Shown in pieces: positions 44,380 to 52,735 of a DNA stretch of 64,000 nucleotides. A program made the translations under genes and the position numbers. The notes under the pieces are model-generated. The model was not told where the DNA came from, did not search any database, and worked only from the letters and a program-made list of their open reading frames with translations. The stretch spans positions 558,001-622,000 of the forward strand of contig DASZQR010000010.1 of the NCBI GenBank assembly GCA_035549555.1. The letters run 5' to 3'. This stretch comes from Patescibacteria group bacterium (lineage in GTDB: Bacteria > Patescibacteriota > Microgenomatia > UBA8517). The first letter of the stretch is position 1; the number at the start of each line of letters is the position of its first letter.

Positions 44380-45135
44380 GTGGGAGAAAGAATACAATCA
44401 ATAGGTAATGCCCAAAGTTCCCGTGTCAGAACTGAAGTTCAGCTTCCTTACGGTCAAGAAGATTCAATCGGCATAGACACAACTTATGCAACACAATTAA
44501 TACATTTAGCAGGATTCCGACATTTAAAAATAGTAAGTAAAAATAATGGTGACGTATCTTCTGTCGAAGCTCAAATTATAGGCAGATCTGGAAACTCTGC
44601 AATTATGGGTGCAACTAAAGTAAACGAAGTTGCAATACAATCAAATGAATTGAATCCAGATAAACATATAAAGGGAAATAGTAAACATTACTCATGGCCA
44701 GAGTTACAAGTTAACTTAAACACAAGTGAAATAAGACAAAGAATAAACGACAAAGGTTTAGCAACCAAAAATTCCTCAGAATGGTCTAATCAAATTAATT
44801 TAGCTATAAAACAGGCAATTAGAAAACAAGGCACTGAACACTTACTTCTTAGTAAGACCACTCTAACTGACAAACTGGATGGATTTCAAATTGTATTATG
44901 TTTTGGAAGTATAATAGCCGGCGAAGCTTACCCTATATATCCTACCATAATAATTGGACTAACCCAGGGTGCAAGAATCGTGCGTTCTTTTGAAAACCTA
45001 CAAGGACTTGAAAACTTCAAAGAAGGCCGTGGTTACAGACTTTCCTTAATTCCAGGAATTGAAATTGATAGATGGCTTCTTCTTCAAGCTTACTCCCGCG
45101 TTAAACCATTAGTTGCTCCTTTGAATAATAAATAA
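44380..45135 (+). CDS. orphan 251-aa protein
   Basis: I do not recognise it. It starts with GTG directly after a -10 box. Mixed alpha/beta sequence without membrane helices or cysteine clusters. A central segment (YSWPELQVNLNTSEIRQRIND) and a later hydrophobic stretch (GFQIVLCFGSIIAGEAYPIYPTIIIGL) are the most structured parts. It is a lone plus-strand gene between the minus-strand Lon-like and pnp operons. Confidence 0.65.
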   Translation: MGERIQSIGNAQSSRVRTEVQLPYGQEDSIGIDTTYATQLIHLAGFRHLKIVSKNNGDVSSVEAQIIGRSGNSAIMGATKVNEVAIQSNELNPDKHIKGNSKHYSWPELQVNLNTSEIRQRINDKGLATKNSSEWSNQINLAIKQAIRKQGTEHLLLSKTTLTDKLDGFQIVLCFGSIIAGEAYPIYPTIIIGLTQGARIVRSFENLQGLENFKEGRGYRLSLIPGIEIDRWLLLQAYSRVKPLVAPLNNK

Positions 45136-45207
45136 AATAGGGAAGTGGTAATAAATTTTTAAGGCTGAATAATTTTTTACAAAAATTTATGCAAATCTTC
45201 TGAAGTA

Positions 45208-45235
45208 TTATGCCGAAGGCACAAGCTCTGCTTAT
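45208..45235 (-). repeat. double-hairpin element, copy 8 (pnp 3' end)
   Basis: Gene-sense order: ATAAGC-AGA-GC, then TTGTGCC / GGCATAA with loop TTC. The pnp stop TAA is inside ATAAGC. Downstream there is only an AT-rich inverted repeat, so this hairpin may also protect the 3' end of the pnp message. Confidence 0.85.
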
Positions 45236-47544
45236 TTGTTTTCTTCAACAAATCTGCTAGCTGGAAAATGAGGTCCGCCTTGTTCCCCATCATTTCTTCC
45301 TCGTGAAAATCCTCTATCGTTTCTGTGAAAATCTCTCCTCTGTCCGCCAAAACTTCTTCTTGGCCCTCGATCATCTCGTCTGCCAAAACCGCCCCGTCTG
45401 TCTCCTCCTCTGAAGCCTCCACGTCCTCCTCGATCTCCGCCGTTGCGGTCAGATTTTTGTTTATCAGTCGATGGATCCATTCTCATTGAAAGATTAATTC
45501 TGCCCATTTGATCAACTTCTTTTACTCTCACCTTTACTTTATCTCCTACTTTTACTTTGCTTTCAGCATTGTCGACAAATTCTTCTGGATTCTCGCTCAT
45601 ATCAGATACATGAACCATGCCGTCTTTGCCTGGAAGTATTTGTACAAAAGCTCCAAATGGCTGAATACGAACTACTTCTCCTTCATAAATTTCTCCAGGT
45701 TGTACTTCTTTTACAAGTCCTTCAATCCAATCTACTGCTTTCTGCATTGCCTCACTGTCAATTGCAGAAATATTTACGCTTCCATCATCTTCCACTTTTA
45801 CATCAGCTCCAGTTTCTGCAACTATTTTCTTAATTGTTTTGCCTCCGCTGCCTACAACTTCGCCGATTTTTGCTGGATCAATTTTGATTGTCTTTATCTT
45901 TGGTGCATATTTTGAAACTGATTGCCTTGGTTCTGCAATTGCAGCTTTTATTTTATCCATAATTTCTTTTCTTGCTGCCTTTGATTGTTCAAGTGCTTCT
46001 CCCAAAATTTTAGGAGTTAATTGTAAAGTTTTTACATCAAGCTGAAGTGCAGTAATTCCTTTATCAGTCCCTGTAACTTTAAAATCCATGTCACCATTAA
46101 AATCTTCAAGTCCAATAATGTCAGTTAATACTGCATATTTTTTATCATCTTCAACAATTAAACCCATTGCAATTCCTGAAACTGGAGATTTTATTGGAAC
46201 TCCGGCATCCATCAAAGCAAGTGTGCTTCCGCAGGTGCTTGCCATGGAAGTTGAACCATTTGAGCTCATGACTTCAGAATTTACTTGAATTGTATATGGA
46301 AAATCTTTCATAGAAGGAACAACTGGTTGCAATGCTCGCTCTGCAAGTGCCCCATGTCCAATTTCGCGTCTGTTTGGAGATCCTACTTTTCCGGTCTCTC
46401 CAGTTGTAAAAGGAGCCATTGTGTAGTAATGCATGTAATTTTTCTCTTCTTCTCCTTCTGCTGTTTCAAGCAGTTGTGATACTTGGCTTGTTCCAAGAGT
46501 TGCAATCGACAGGACCTGTGTTTGTCCTCTTGTAAATATTGCAGATCCGTGTGTTCGTGGAAGTACGCCAACTTCAATCCAAATTGGTCTTATTTCTGTG
46601 TGGCTTCGTCCGTCTGGTCGCTTTCCAGAAAGTAAAATTTCTCGTACTGCTTTCTTAAATAATTTTTCATAAACTTCAGCAGCTTCTATTTTTTCGCTAT
46701 CTTTTTCAAAAGAATCAATTATTGCATTCTTAAGTTCAAAAAACATCCCCCCAGCCATTTCTTTTGTGGCCATTTCAGGAATAATTTCATCAAATTTGTT
46801 TCCAATTGCCTTTTTAACTTTCTCTTCAATTGTTTTATCGTATTTATGTTCAACTACAACTTGTTTTGTCTTCCCTACTTCTTTTGCAAATTCATTTATC
46901 AATTTTATTAAAACTTGTCCTTCATCCTGTGCAAAAGCAATTCCTTTTTGTACTTCTTCCTCGCTTACTTCTGCGGCGCCTGCTTCAACCATTACAACTG
47001 CTTTGTCAGTTGCAGAAACTACAAGATCAAGACTTGATTCTTGCATTTGAGAATCTGTTGGATTCAAAATGTATTGTCCATCTTTAAGTCCTACGCAGAT
47101 TGGAGCAACTGGCCCCATCCAAGGAACAGTGCTCATCGCAAGTGCTGCAGAAACTGCAGTAGCTCCAACAATTTTTGGATCATTTTCTTTATCTACTGAT
47201 AAAACTGTAACAATAACCTGTACTTCATTGCGGTATTCTTTTGGAAACAAAGGTCTAATGCTACGATCAATTACTCTTGAAGTTAAAATCTCTTCATCAG
47301 ATGGTTTTCCGTCTCGTTTTACCCATCTGCTTCCTTTTATCCTTCCTCCAGCATAAAGTTTTTCCTGATAATCAACTGTTAGAGGTAAAAAGTCTACAAC
47401 CATTTTTGGGGTTGCAGATACTACAGTCGCAAGCACTACTGTTTCGCCGTATGTAGCTAGAACTGCTCCATCAGCTTGTCCAGCTATTTTTCCTGTTTGA
47501 AGTGTAAGTTTTCGTCCGCCAAGATCAATGGACTTTTCTATCAT
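45232..47544 (-). CDS. pnp: polyribonucleotide nucleotidyltransferase (PNPase) with RGG tail
   Basis: Phosphorolytic 3'-5' exoribonuclease of the RNA-degrading complex. Two RNase PH domains (QADGAVLATYGETVVLATV; GSAIFTRGQTQVLSIATLG), a KH domain with KIGEVVGSGGKTIKKI and an S1 domain ending IQPFGAFVQILPGKDGMVHVSDM are visible. The last 60 residues are an Arg/Gly-rich tail (RGGRGGFRGGDRRGGFGRR), probably RNA-binding. I chose ATG giving MIEKSIDLGG (770 aa), the family start. A longer frame would add [14 protein letters not shown], which is a read-through of the repeat element. Confidence 0.95.
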   Translation of the reverse strand: MIEKSIDLGGRKLTLQTGKIAGQADGAVLATYGETVVLATVVSATPKMVVDFLPLTVDYQEKLYAGGRIKGSRWVKRDGKPSDEEILTSRVIDRSIRPLFPKEYRNEVQVIVTVLSVDKENDPKIVGATAVSAALAMSTVPWMGPVAPICVGLKDGQYILNPTDSQMQESSLDLVVSATDKAVVMVEAGAAEVSEEEVQKGIAFAQDEGQVLIKLINEFAKEVGKTKQVVVEHKYDKTIEEKVKKAIGNKFDEIIPEMATKEMAGGMFFELKNAIIDSFEKDSEKIEAAEVYEKLFKKAVREILLSGKRPDGRSHTEIRPIWIEVGVLPRTHGSAIFTRGQTQVLSIATLGTSQVSQLLETAEGEEEKNYMHYYTMAPFTTGETGKVGSPNRREIGHGALAERALQPVVPSMKDFPYTIQVNSEVMSSNGSTSMASTCGSTLALMDAGVPIKSPVSGIAMGLIVEDDKKYAVLTDIIGLEDFNGDMDFKVTGTDKGITALQLDVKTLQLTPKILGEALEQSKAARKEIMDKIKAAIAEPRQSVSKYAPKIKTIKIDPAKIGEVVGSGGKTIKKIVAETGADVKVEDDGSVNISAIDSEAMQKAVDWIEGLVKEVQPGEIYEGEVVRIQPFGAFVQILPGKDGMVHVSDMSENPEEFVDNAESKVKVGDKVKVRVKEVDQMGRINLSMRMDPSTDKQKSDRNGGDRGGRGGFRGGDRRGGFGRRDDRGPRRSFGGQRRDFHRNDRGFSRGRNDGEQGGPHFPASRFVEENK

Positions 47545-47545
47545 G

Positions 47546-47576
47546 TTATCAGCTTTAGCTGACAAGCTCTGCTTAT
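47546..47576 (-). repeat. double-hairpin element, copy 9 (rpsO-pnp junction)
   Basis: Gene-sense order: ATAAGC-AGA-GC, then TTGTCAGC / GCTGATAA with loop TAAA. The rpsO stop TAA is in ATAAGC, and the pnp ATG follows 1 base after the closing arm. Only one base in 31 differs from the copy inside rpoBC. Confidence 0.85.
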
Positions 47577-47863
47577 TTTTCTTCATTTTTATTTGATTTC
47601 TTTAATCCTAATCCTTGTGAGAGTTTATCAAATCTCTCTTTATCTCTTTTTTGGAGATAGCTTAAAAGTCTGCGTCGCTTTGCAACCATTGATAAAAGGC
47701 CGCGTCTTGAGTTTACATCTTTTCCATGTTCACCTAAATGTTTTACTAATTTCTCAATCTGAGAAGTAAGTAACGCAATTTGTACTTCAGGGCTTCCAGT
47801 ATCGCCTTTTTCTCGAGCGTACTTTTTAATTATAGATTGTTTCTCGTCTATTTGTAATGCCAT
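47573..47863 (-). CDS. rpsO: 30S ribosomal protein S15
   Basis: S15 binds the 16S rRNA central domain. The 96-aa protein begins MALQIDEKQSIIKKYA, then DTGSPEVQIALLTSQIEKL, HGKDVNSRRGLLSMVAKRRRLLSYL and a Lys/Asn/Glu tail. I chose the ATG matching the family start; upstream extension is unlikely. rpsO-pnp is a conserved bacterial pair. The stop is provided by the double-hairpin element. A hairpin (AAGTAGT / ACTACTT) lies between the upstream gene and rpsO. Confidence 0.97.
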   Translation of the reverse strand: MALQIDEKQSIIKKYAREKGDTGSPEVQIALLTSQIEKLVKHLGEHGKDVNSRRGLLSMVAKRRRLLSYLQKRDKERFDKLSQGLGLKKSNKNEEK

Positions 47864-47932
47864 ACATGTCATCAGTAACAAAGTAATGATATTTCAATCA
47901 AAACTGTGTTTACGATCTTAAGTAGTATATCA

Positions 47933-48295
47933 CTACTTTGTTAAATCTGCAAAAGCCTTTGCTCTCTTCAAAAACAACTCTGTCTCTACTTTTTTGTGTA
48001 GTACTGTATGGCTTTGACCAAAACTGTTTAAGTCACCAAGTCTTTGTTTGTATTCAGGAAAAAGTATAGAAAGTCTTCCAACCAAAAAGTCCAAGCCATC
48101 TAATAATTCACCCATCCTTTCAATATTCATAGGCAGTACATTTCCAAAATCACGATAATATTCAGCAATAGCGAAAAATTCTTCATCATTATCTGCAATA
48201 AACTTCGCACCAGCTTCAATCAAAAACTCTGGATTGGTTAATCTCGAATTTAATTCTGCAGCTCCTAAATTTTGTTCGTTATCCGCTTTTGACAT
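47933..48295 (-). CDS. orphan 120-aa helical protein
   Basis: I do not recognise it. It is acidic and mainly helical (NPEFLIEAGAKFIADNDEEFF, NIERMGELLDGLDFLVGRL), without cysteines or membrane segments. It sits 1 base after the degenerate DHH-family gene and upstream of rpsO, in the position where rbfA, truB or nrnA are often found; no similarity to those is seen by eye. Confidence 0.65.
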   Translation of the reverse strand: MSKADNEQNLGAAELNSRLTNPEFLIEAGAKFIADNDEEFFAIAEYYRDFGNVLPMNIERMGELLDGLDFLVGRLSILFPEYKQRLGDLNSFGQSHTVLHKKVETELFLKRAKAFADLTK

Positions 48296-48296
48296 T

Positions 48297-49124
48297 TTAA
48301 CTTACTGAAGTCCCTTTAAAAATCTTTGGTTCTGTCCATGAAGTTGGAACATCGCTTGGCATAGTTGGGATGGCTCCAGTTGGAAAATCTTCAGCTTGCA
48401 CTTGTCCTTGATTCAATCTCTTCCCTCCGTCGCGCATTAATTCTGAAATAAGTGCAAATGTATCAGCAGTTACACCAGAATTTGCAAAATGGTTTGTTGT
48501 TTCTTCAATTCCCATAAGCAAGTTTGTTGCAATATCGTTTGTAATTTCGTATCCGCTTGCTTTAATTAAATTTGCTGTTAATTCTGAAATACTTGAAGCT
48601 TGTGATGCCAAAGATGCAATTGTTTTTCCGGTCAATGTTAATGGGTTAATTCCCACATGAGCAAGTGCTACACTTGCAAGCTCTTCTTTTTTCAAAACTG
48701 GGAAACTTTCATCTCCTTTTCCTCCAATTAAAATGACATAATCAGCTGCAATTCCTTCGTAGCCCACAATTACTTGATCCTGATTTGGCGGAGCAACATT
48801 CACTTTTGGAACTATTGTCAATTTAAATTGTCCATCGTCAATATCCCAGGAAACTTTCTCAATTCCTTGAGGATTATATCCTGAAAAACTTAAAGTAAGA
48901 TTTTTATTTCCAAGTTCGCTTTTTATCTTATTTACGCCAATTAATCGGTTATATTCAACAATCATTGGGCTTGGGCAATATTCGTTTACCTCTTTATCTT
49001 TATCAGTTGTCATAGCTTGATAAAGAGCCGTAGCTGAAGCCACCTCATCAAAAGATGGATTCTCCGGTAATAAAATCAAAATAGATTTTGCTGTACTTAT
49101 AACTGATTTAAGTGAATTTTGCAT
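48297..49124 (-). CDS. DHH-family phosphoesterase-like protein, active-site motifs lost
   Basis: A 275-aa protein whose first 35 residues (SILILLPENPSFDEVASATALYQAM) follow the opening of NrnA/DHH phosphoesterases, where HxNPDGDAIGSALAL is expected. The metal-binding Asp residues of that motif and a DHH triad are not visible, so catalysis is doubtful. Later parts (ADYVILIGGKG, NLLMGIEETTNHF) keep the domain's pattern; ETTNHFANSGVTADTF resembles the DHHA1 region of NrnA. It lies 8 bases after infB, the usual place for nrnA or rbfA. Confidence 0.6.
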   Translation of the reverse strand: MQNSLKSVISTAKSILILLPENPSFDEVASATALYQAMTTDKDKEVNEYCPSPMIVEYNRLIGVNKIKSELGNKNLTLSFSGYNPQGIEKVSWDIDDGQFKLTIVPKVNVAPPNQDQVIVGYEGIAADYVILIGGKGDESFPVLKKEELASVALAHVGINPLTLTGKTIASLASQASSISELTANLIKASGYEITNDIATNLLMGIEETTNHFANSGVTADTFALISELMRDGGKRLNQGQVQAEDFPTGAIPTMPSDVPTSWTEPKIFKGTSVS

Positions 49125-49132
49125 ATTTCAAC

Positions 49133-50506
49133 TTACGCGACCGATAGTAACATATCATGAGCCTCAAAATCAAGTTGCGGCAGCATTAAGATTCCACATT
49201 CTTCTCCCTGCTTTACTTCAAGCGCTTCTACTTTTTGTTTTCTTATCGAAGTGATCTTGACTCTCCCTAATTCTTTTTCTCCTCTCATTAGTTTCACGCT
49301 TGTTCCTTTAGTAATTTTCCCGCTTATAATTTTGCATCCGGCAACTCTTTTATCATTAAACGGAAAACTTGCAATTATTTCAGCCTTCCCTAAAATTTCT
49401 TCCTTTCCCTTTTCTAAAATTTCAGAAAGTTTATCAAGCAAATCGTAAATTACATCATATCTTTCTAATTTAACGCTTTCTGTTTCAGCAAGTTTCTTTA
49501 TTTGATTTGAAAATTTTGATTCAAACAAATAAATATCAGCGTTTCCTGCTTTTGCAATAAAAATATCTGATTCAATAACATCGCCCACCCCTGACGCAAC
49601 AACTTGAACCCCTGCTGGAACATTAGCAAGAAGTGCCTCAAGGCTTCCTGCCGTTTTTGCCTTCACAAATATTTTTAATTTAGCTTCTGTGTTATTAGAA
49701 ATCTTATTTTCAACTTTCTTTTCTTCATGTACTTCAGAAGAAATAATACTACCTACTTTTGGAAGTTCATCAAATCCAAGCACCTGCGCTGGATACCCAG
49801 CAATCACTTCTTTAGTCGGTTTTTGATTGTCATCAAATAAACCTTTTACTTTTGCTTTTAAAGTATTTGCAAAAATTTCATCCCCTATTTTAATTTTTCC
49901 GCTCTTTAAAACAATTGATACAAGCTGTCCTCTTTTATCTTTTGCAGTTTCAATTACATATCCATTAAGTGGGTCATTTTCGTTCCCTTTTATTTCATTT
50001 ACTTCACTTACTAAACTGATTAAATCCAAAAGTTCATTTATTCCTTCTCCAGTCTTCGAAGAAACGCCAATATAACTCACATCTCCTCCGCGTTTTTCAA
50101 AATAGACTCCTTCTTTTTCAAGCGATTGCAATGCTATTTCAATATTAGCTGTTGGTAAATCGATTTTTGTTACAGCAACCACAAATGGTGTTTGTGATTC
50201 TTGTAAAAGCTTTATTGCTTCTTTAGTTTGCGGTTGCGCTCCGTCATCCGCTGCAACAACCAAAATCGCAATATCTGCCATATTTACTCCCCGCGATCTC
50301 ATGTTTGCAAAAAGTGCATGCCCTGGAGTATCAATAAAAGTTATTTTTGAATCGTTCGAAGTTGTAGCTACGCTTGCTCCAATTGATTGTGTAATTCCTC
50401 CAGCTTCCCTTTTTGTTACAGATGTTTTGCGTATTGCATCAAGCAGTGAAGTTTTTCCATGATCGACATGGCCGACTACAGTTACAATGGGAACTCTTGT
50501 ATTCAT
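49133..50506 (-). CDS. infB: translation initiation factor IF-2, short form
   Basis: IF-2 delivers initiator tRNA to the 30S subunit. P-loop [12 protein letters not shown] at residues 12-23, GGITQSIGA (switch I), DTPGHALF (G3), VTKIDLP (G4, near 115) and SSKTGEGI (G5) are present, followed by domains II and III and the C-terminal GKITKGTSVKLMRGEKELG. At 457 aa it lacks the long variable N-terminal domains of the common 700-900-aa form. It lies 12 bases after nusA as in most bacteria. Confidence 0.96.
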   Translation of the reverse strand: MNTRVPIVTVVGHVDHGKTSLLDAIRKTSVTKREAGGITQSIGASVATTSNDSKITFIDTPGHALFANMRSRGVNMADIAILVVAADDGAQPQTKEAIKLLQESQTPFVVAVTKIDLPTANIEIALQSLEKEGVYFEKRGGDVSYIGVSSKTGEGINELLDLISLVSEVNEIKGNENDPLNGYVIETAKDKRGQLVSIVLKSGKIKIGDEIFANTLKAKVKGLFDDNQKPTKEVIAGYPAQVLGFDELPKVGSIISSEVHEEKKVENKISNNTEAKLKIFVKAKTAGSLEALLANVPAGVQVVASGVGDVIESDIFIAKAGNADIYLFESKFSNQIKKLAETESVKLERYDVIYDLLDKLSEILEKGKEEILGKAEIIASFPFNDKRVAGCKIISGKITKGTSVKLMRGEKELGRVKITSIRKQKVEALEVKQGEECGILMLPQLDFEAHDMLLSVA

Positions 50507-50518
50507 AAATTGCGCCTA

Positions 50519-51607
50519 TCATTTCTCTTGAGTTTCTTCTTTTGCTAAAAACTCTTCTTTTTTCTCATCGCTTTCTTTTGGTTTTTCTTCTTTTAGCTCT
50601 TCATGTACCTCTTCAGCTTTCTTCGTTTCGTCAGCTTTTATGTCTATCTCGTATCCAGTTAACTTCGATGCAAGGCGTACATTTTGCCCGTTTGCTCCAA
50701 TTGCAATTGAAAGTGCATCGGCAGCTACTTCAACAGTAGCTTTTTTCTCTTTCTTCTCAAGTTTAATTGAAATTACTTCAACTGGAGAAAGTGATGCTTT
50801 TACAAAATCTTTTTCTTCATCAGTCCAAGCTATAATATCAATTCGCTCTCCTCCAAGTTCATTTGTAACAGCCTGTACACGCACTCCTTTTTGCCCAACA
50901 CAGCTTCCAACTGGATCAACGCCGCTTTGATTTGAATAAACGGCGATTTTAGTACGAATTCCAGCTTCTCTTGAAATTGCTTTTATCTGTACATTGCCTG
51001 AGGAGATTTCAGGAACTTCTCGTTCAAATAATTTCTTTACAAACTCTTCAGAATTGCGCGATAATATTATTTCTTGTCCTCGTGGAGTTTCTTTTACTTC
51101 TTCAAATAAAAAAGTTAATCTTTGGTTAAGATTTAATCTTTCGTTTGGAATCCTTTTGTCATAAGGCATTATTCCTTCAGCTTTCCCAATTTCAACTCGC
51201 ACATCTCCGCCATCAAAGCGAAGAACCATTCCTGAAACCAAAGTTCCCACTTTCCCTTCAAATTGTGCAATAACTGCTCCGTGTTCTGCTTCTCGAAGTT
51301 TCTGATGAATTACTTGTTTTGCAGTTTGTGCAGCAATACGTCCAAATCCAGGAGGAGTTACGTCTTCTTTGTTTTCTCCAGTTTCGACATCTGATGCAAA
51401 AATTCTCATTTCACCGCTTACTGGATGAATCTCGACATCATAATTTTTAATTTCTGTATCAATTCCTTCTTCTCTTGCATCTCGCTTATATGCAGCAATT
51501 ATTGCTTGCTTTACTTGTTCAATAATTACATCTGCATCAAGCCCTGTTTGGGTAGCAACTGCTTTAAGTGCTTGTGCAAATTCTGTTCTAGCTGTTTGTG
51601 CTGGCAT
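50519..51607 (-). CDS. nusA: transcription factor NusA
   Basis: NusA modulates pausing, termination and antitermination. The 362-aa protein has the N-terminal RNAP-binding domain (LDADVIIEQVKQAIIAAYKRD), an S1 domain (VGTLVSGMVLRFDGGDVRVEIGKAEGIMP region), and KH1/KH2 domains (DPVGSCVGQKGVRVQAVTNELGGERIDII; ALSIAIGANGQNVRLASKLTGYEIDI). It ends with a Lys/Glu-rich tail and lacks the acidic repeats of E. coli NusA. The first gene of nusA-infB-..., with an intrinsic-terminator-like hairpin in its short leader. Confidence 0.96.
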   Translation of the reverse strand: MPAQTARTEFAQALKAVATQTGLDADVIIEQVKQAIIAAYKRDAREEGIDTEIKNYDVEIHPVSGEMRIFASDVETGENKEDVTPPGFGRIAAQTAKQVIHQKLREAEHGAVIAQFEGKVGTLVSGMVLRFDGGDVRVEIGKAEGIMPYDKRIPNERLNLNQRLTFLFEEVKETPRGQEIILSRNSEEFVKKLFEREVPEISSGNVQIKAISREAGIRTKIAVYSNQSGVDPVGSCVGQKGVRVQAVTNELGGERIDIIAWTDEEKDFVKASLSPVEVISIKLEKKEKKATVEVAADALSIAIGANGQNVRLASKLTGYEIDIKADETKKAEEVHEELKEEKPKESDEKKEEFLAKEETQEK

Positions 51608-51618
51608 AATGTGTTAAT

Positions 51619-51642
51619 AAAAAAGGCGGGAACTTTCCCACC
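51619..51642 (-). terminator. terminator-like hairpin in the nusA leader
   Basis: On the minus strand GGTGGGA pairs with TCCCGCC around AAGT and is followed by six T. It begins about 5 bases after the predicted start site and ends 11 bases before the nusA ATG. With no gene upstream on this strand, it is a candidate attenuator or 5'-protective hairpin. Confidence 0.65.
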
Positions 51643-51653
51643 TAACTAAAAGT

Positions 51654-51682
51654 AGTTTACGCTTATTACTTTTTGAAGTCAA
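51654..51682 (-). promoter_or_regulatory. promoter of the nusA-infB-rpsO-pnp operon
   Basis: TTGACT and TAAACT with a 17-base spacer on the minus strand; start site predicted near 51647, giving a roughly 40-base leader. Confidence 0.55.
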
Positions 51683-51699
51683 ACAAATGTTTTTTGTTT

Positions 51700-51705
51700 T
51701 ATAAT
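51700..51705 (+). promoter_or_regulatory. -10 box for leaderless orphan gene
   Basis: TATAAT ends 5 bases before a GTG start codon on the plus strand, divergent from the nusA promoter. Confidence 0.55.
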
Positions 51706-51710
51706 TAATT

Positions 51711-52730
51711 GTGTCAGAAACAGAAATCAATAACCGTGAACAGAGTTTTATATACTTTAAAGAGGGCCCAAAATTAAAACAAGTCCTCGACCATCCCGTT
51801 CCTCGAACCAATATGATCACATCAATTCCAGAAGGTGTTCCATTCAATCGAGGGTATGAAAATAAAATAACTGAAGCAGAAGGAATTAATCAAATTTCCA
51901 ATTATATAAATGAGGTCAAAACAATTTCACAAAAAAATAGTAACAAAAATTCGCAGGAAACTCTCCAACTCGCAACATCGTTCGGAGAAAACTTAGTATT
52001 TCTTGGCGAACACGAACTCCAAGAAGCATCATATGGACTAGCACGACACATTATTGAAACCGCACAACAAGGAAAAACAGTCTACTTATATCCCTATCAA
52101 GACAGAAGCCCGCAATACATAACACTTAGAATTCTAGAAGAGATAGATTCACAAACAGAACAATTCCCTGAAATAAGAGGAAGGATTAAATTAGAAACAG
52201 ACACTTCAGCAATAGCTAGGCGCTGTGCAATAGATCCAGACCATTCAAAGGTTCTCATACCAGACGATTTCATATTAAGTGGAACCAAACTAAAAGGAGC
52301 TATGGGTCAAGTTAACAGTGAACTTTTAAAAAAGGAGTTGGATCCTAAAAAAATAATTGAAGGAGTAGTTATAGCAAGCCCGATAAGAGATAACGAGAAT
52401 CTTAAATCACTTACAGAATATGGCAATATTATCTCTTATTATGGAATTCCAGAAGTCAAAAATCCTTCAGGTGGATGGATGTTTGACTCAGGAGTTGCAA
52501 TGACGGGAAGCTGGTGTTCTGTTGATTACGGATTCCAAACAACAATAAAGCGACTTCATGATTATCTGAGTAAACAAAACGATAATCTTCCAACACCAAA
52601 ACTTTACAACATTCAAAGACCATACGAAAAAGATGAAAAAAGAACTACTGAATACAAAGATCTGGATTTACAACGAATGTGGGAAAAAGTGAAACGAAAG
52701 TATGCTCTTTATCCAGGCATTCATCCTTAA
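51711..52730 (+). CDS. orphan protein with phosphoribosyltransferase-like segment
   Basis: A 339-aa protein starting with GTG. Residues near 180-200 (SKVLIPDDFILSGTKLKGAM) resemble the PRPP-binding loop of type I phosphoribosyltransferases, in which two acidic residues are followed by x-S/T-G-T-T. The upstream YLYPYQDRSPQYITLRILEEI could be the first strand-helix unit. This is a pattern match only; no full family is recognised. No membrane segment. It lies alone on the plus strand, divergent from nusA and convergent with dnaJ (gap of 5 bases). Confidence 0.55.
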   Translation: MSETEINNREQSFIYFKEGPKLKQVLDHPVPRTNMITSIPEGVPFNRGYENKITEAEGINQISNYINEVKTISQKNSNKNSQETLQLATSFGENLVFLGEHELQEASYGLARHIIETAQQGKTVYLYPYQDRSPQYITLRILEEIDSQTEQFPEIRGRIKLETDTSAIARRCAIDPDHSKVLIPDDFILSGTKLKGAMGQVNSELLKKELDPKKIIEGVVIASPIRDNENLKSLTEYGNIISYYGIPEVKNPSGGWMFDSGVAMTGSWCSVDYGFQTTIKRLHDYLSKQNDNLPTPKLYNIQRPYEKDEKRTTEYKDLDLQRMWEKVKRKYALYPGIHP

Positions 52731-52735
52731 TTTAC

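Noticed and set aside
47545-47586. Longer pnp start adding [14 protein letters not shown]
   Set aside because: The extension is the element read in frame, and the family start fits MIEKSIDLGG; however, read-through cannot be excluded.
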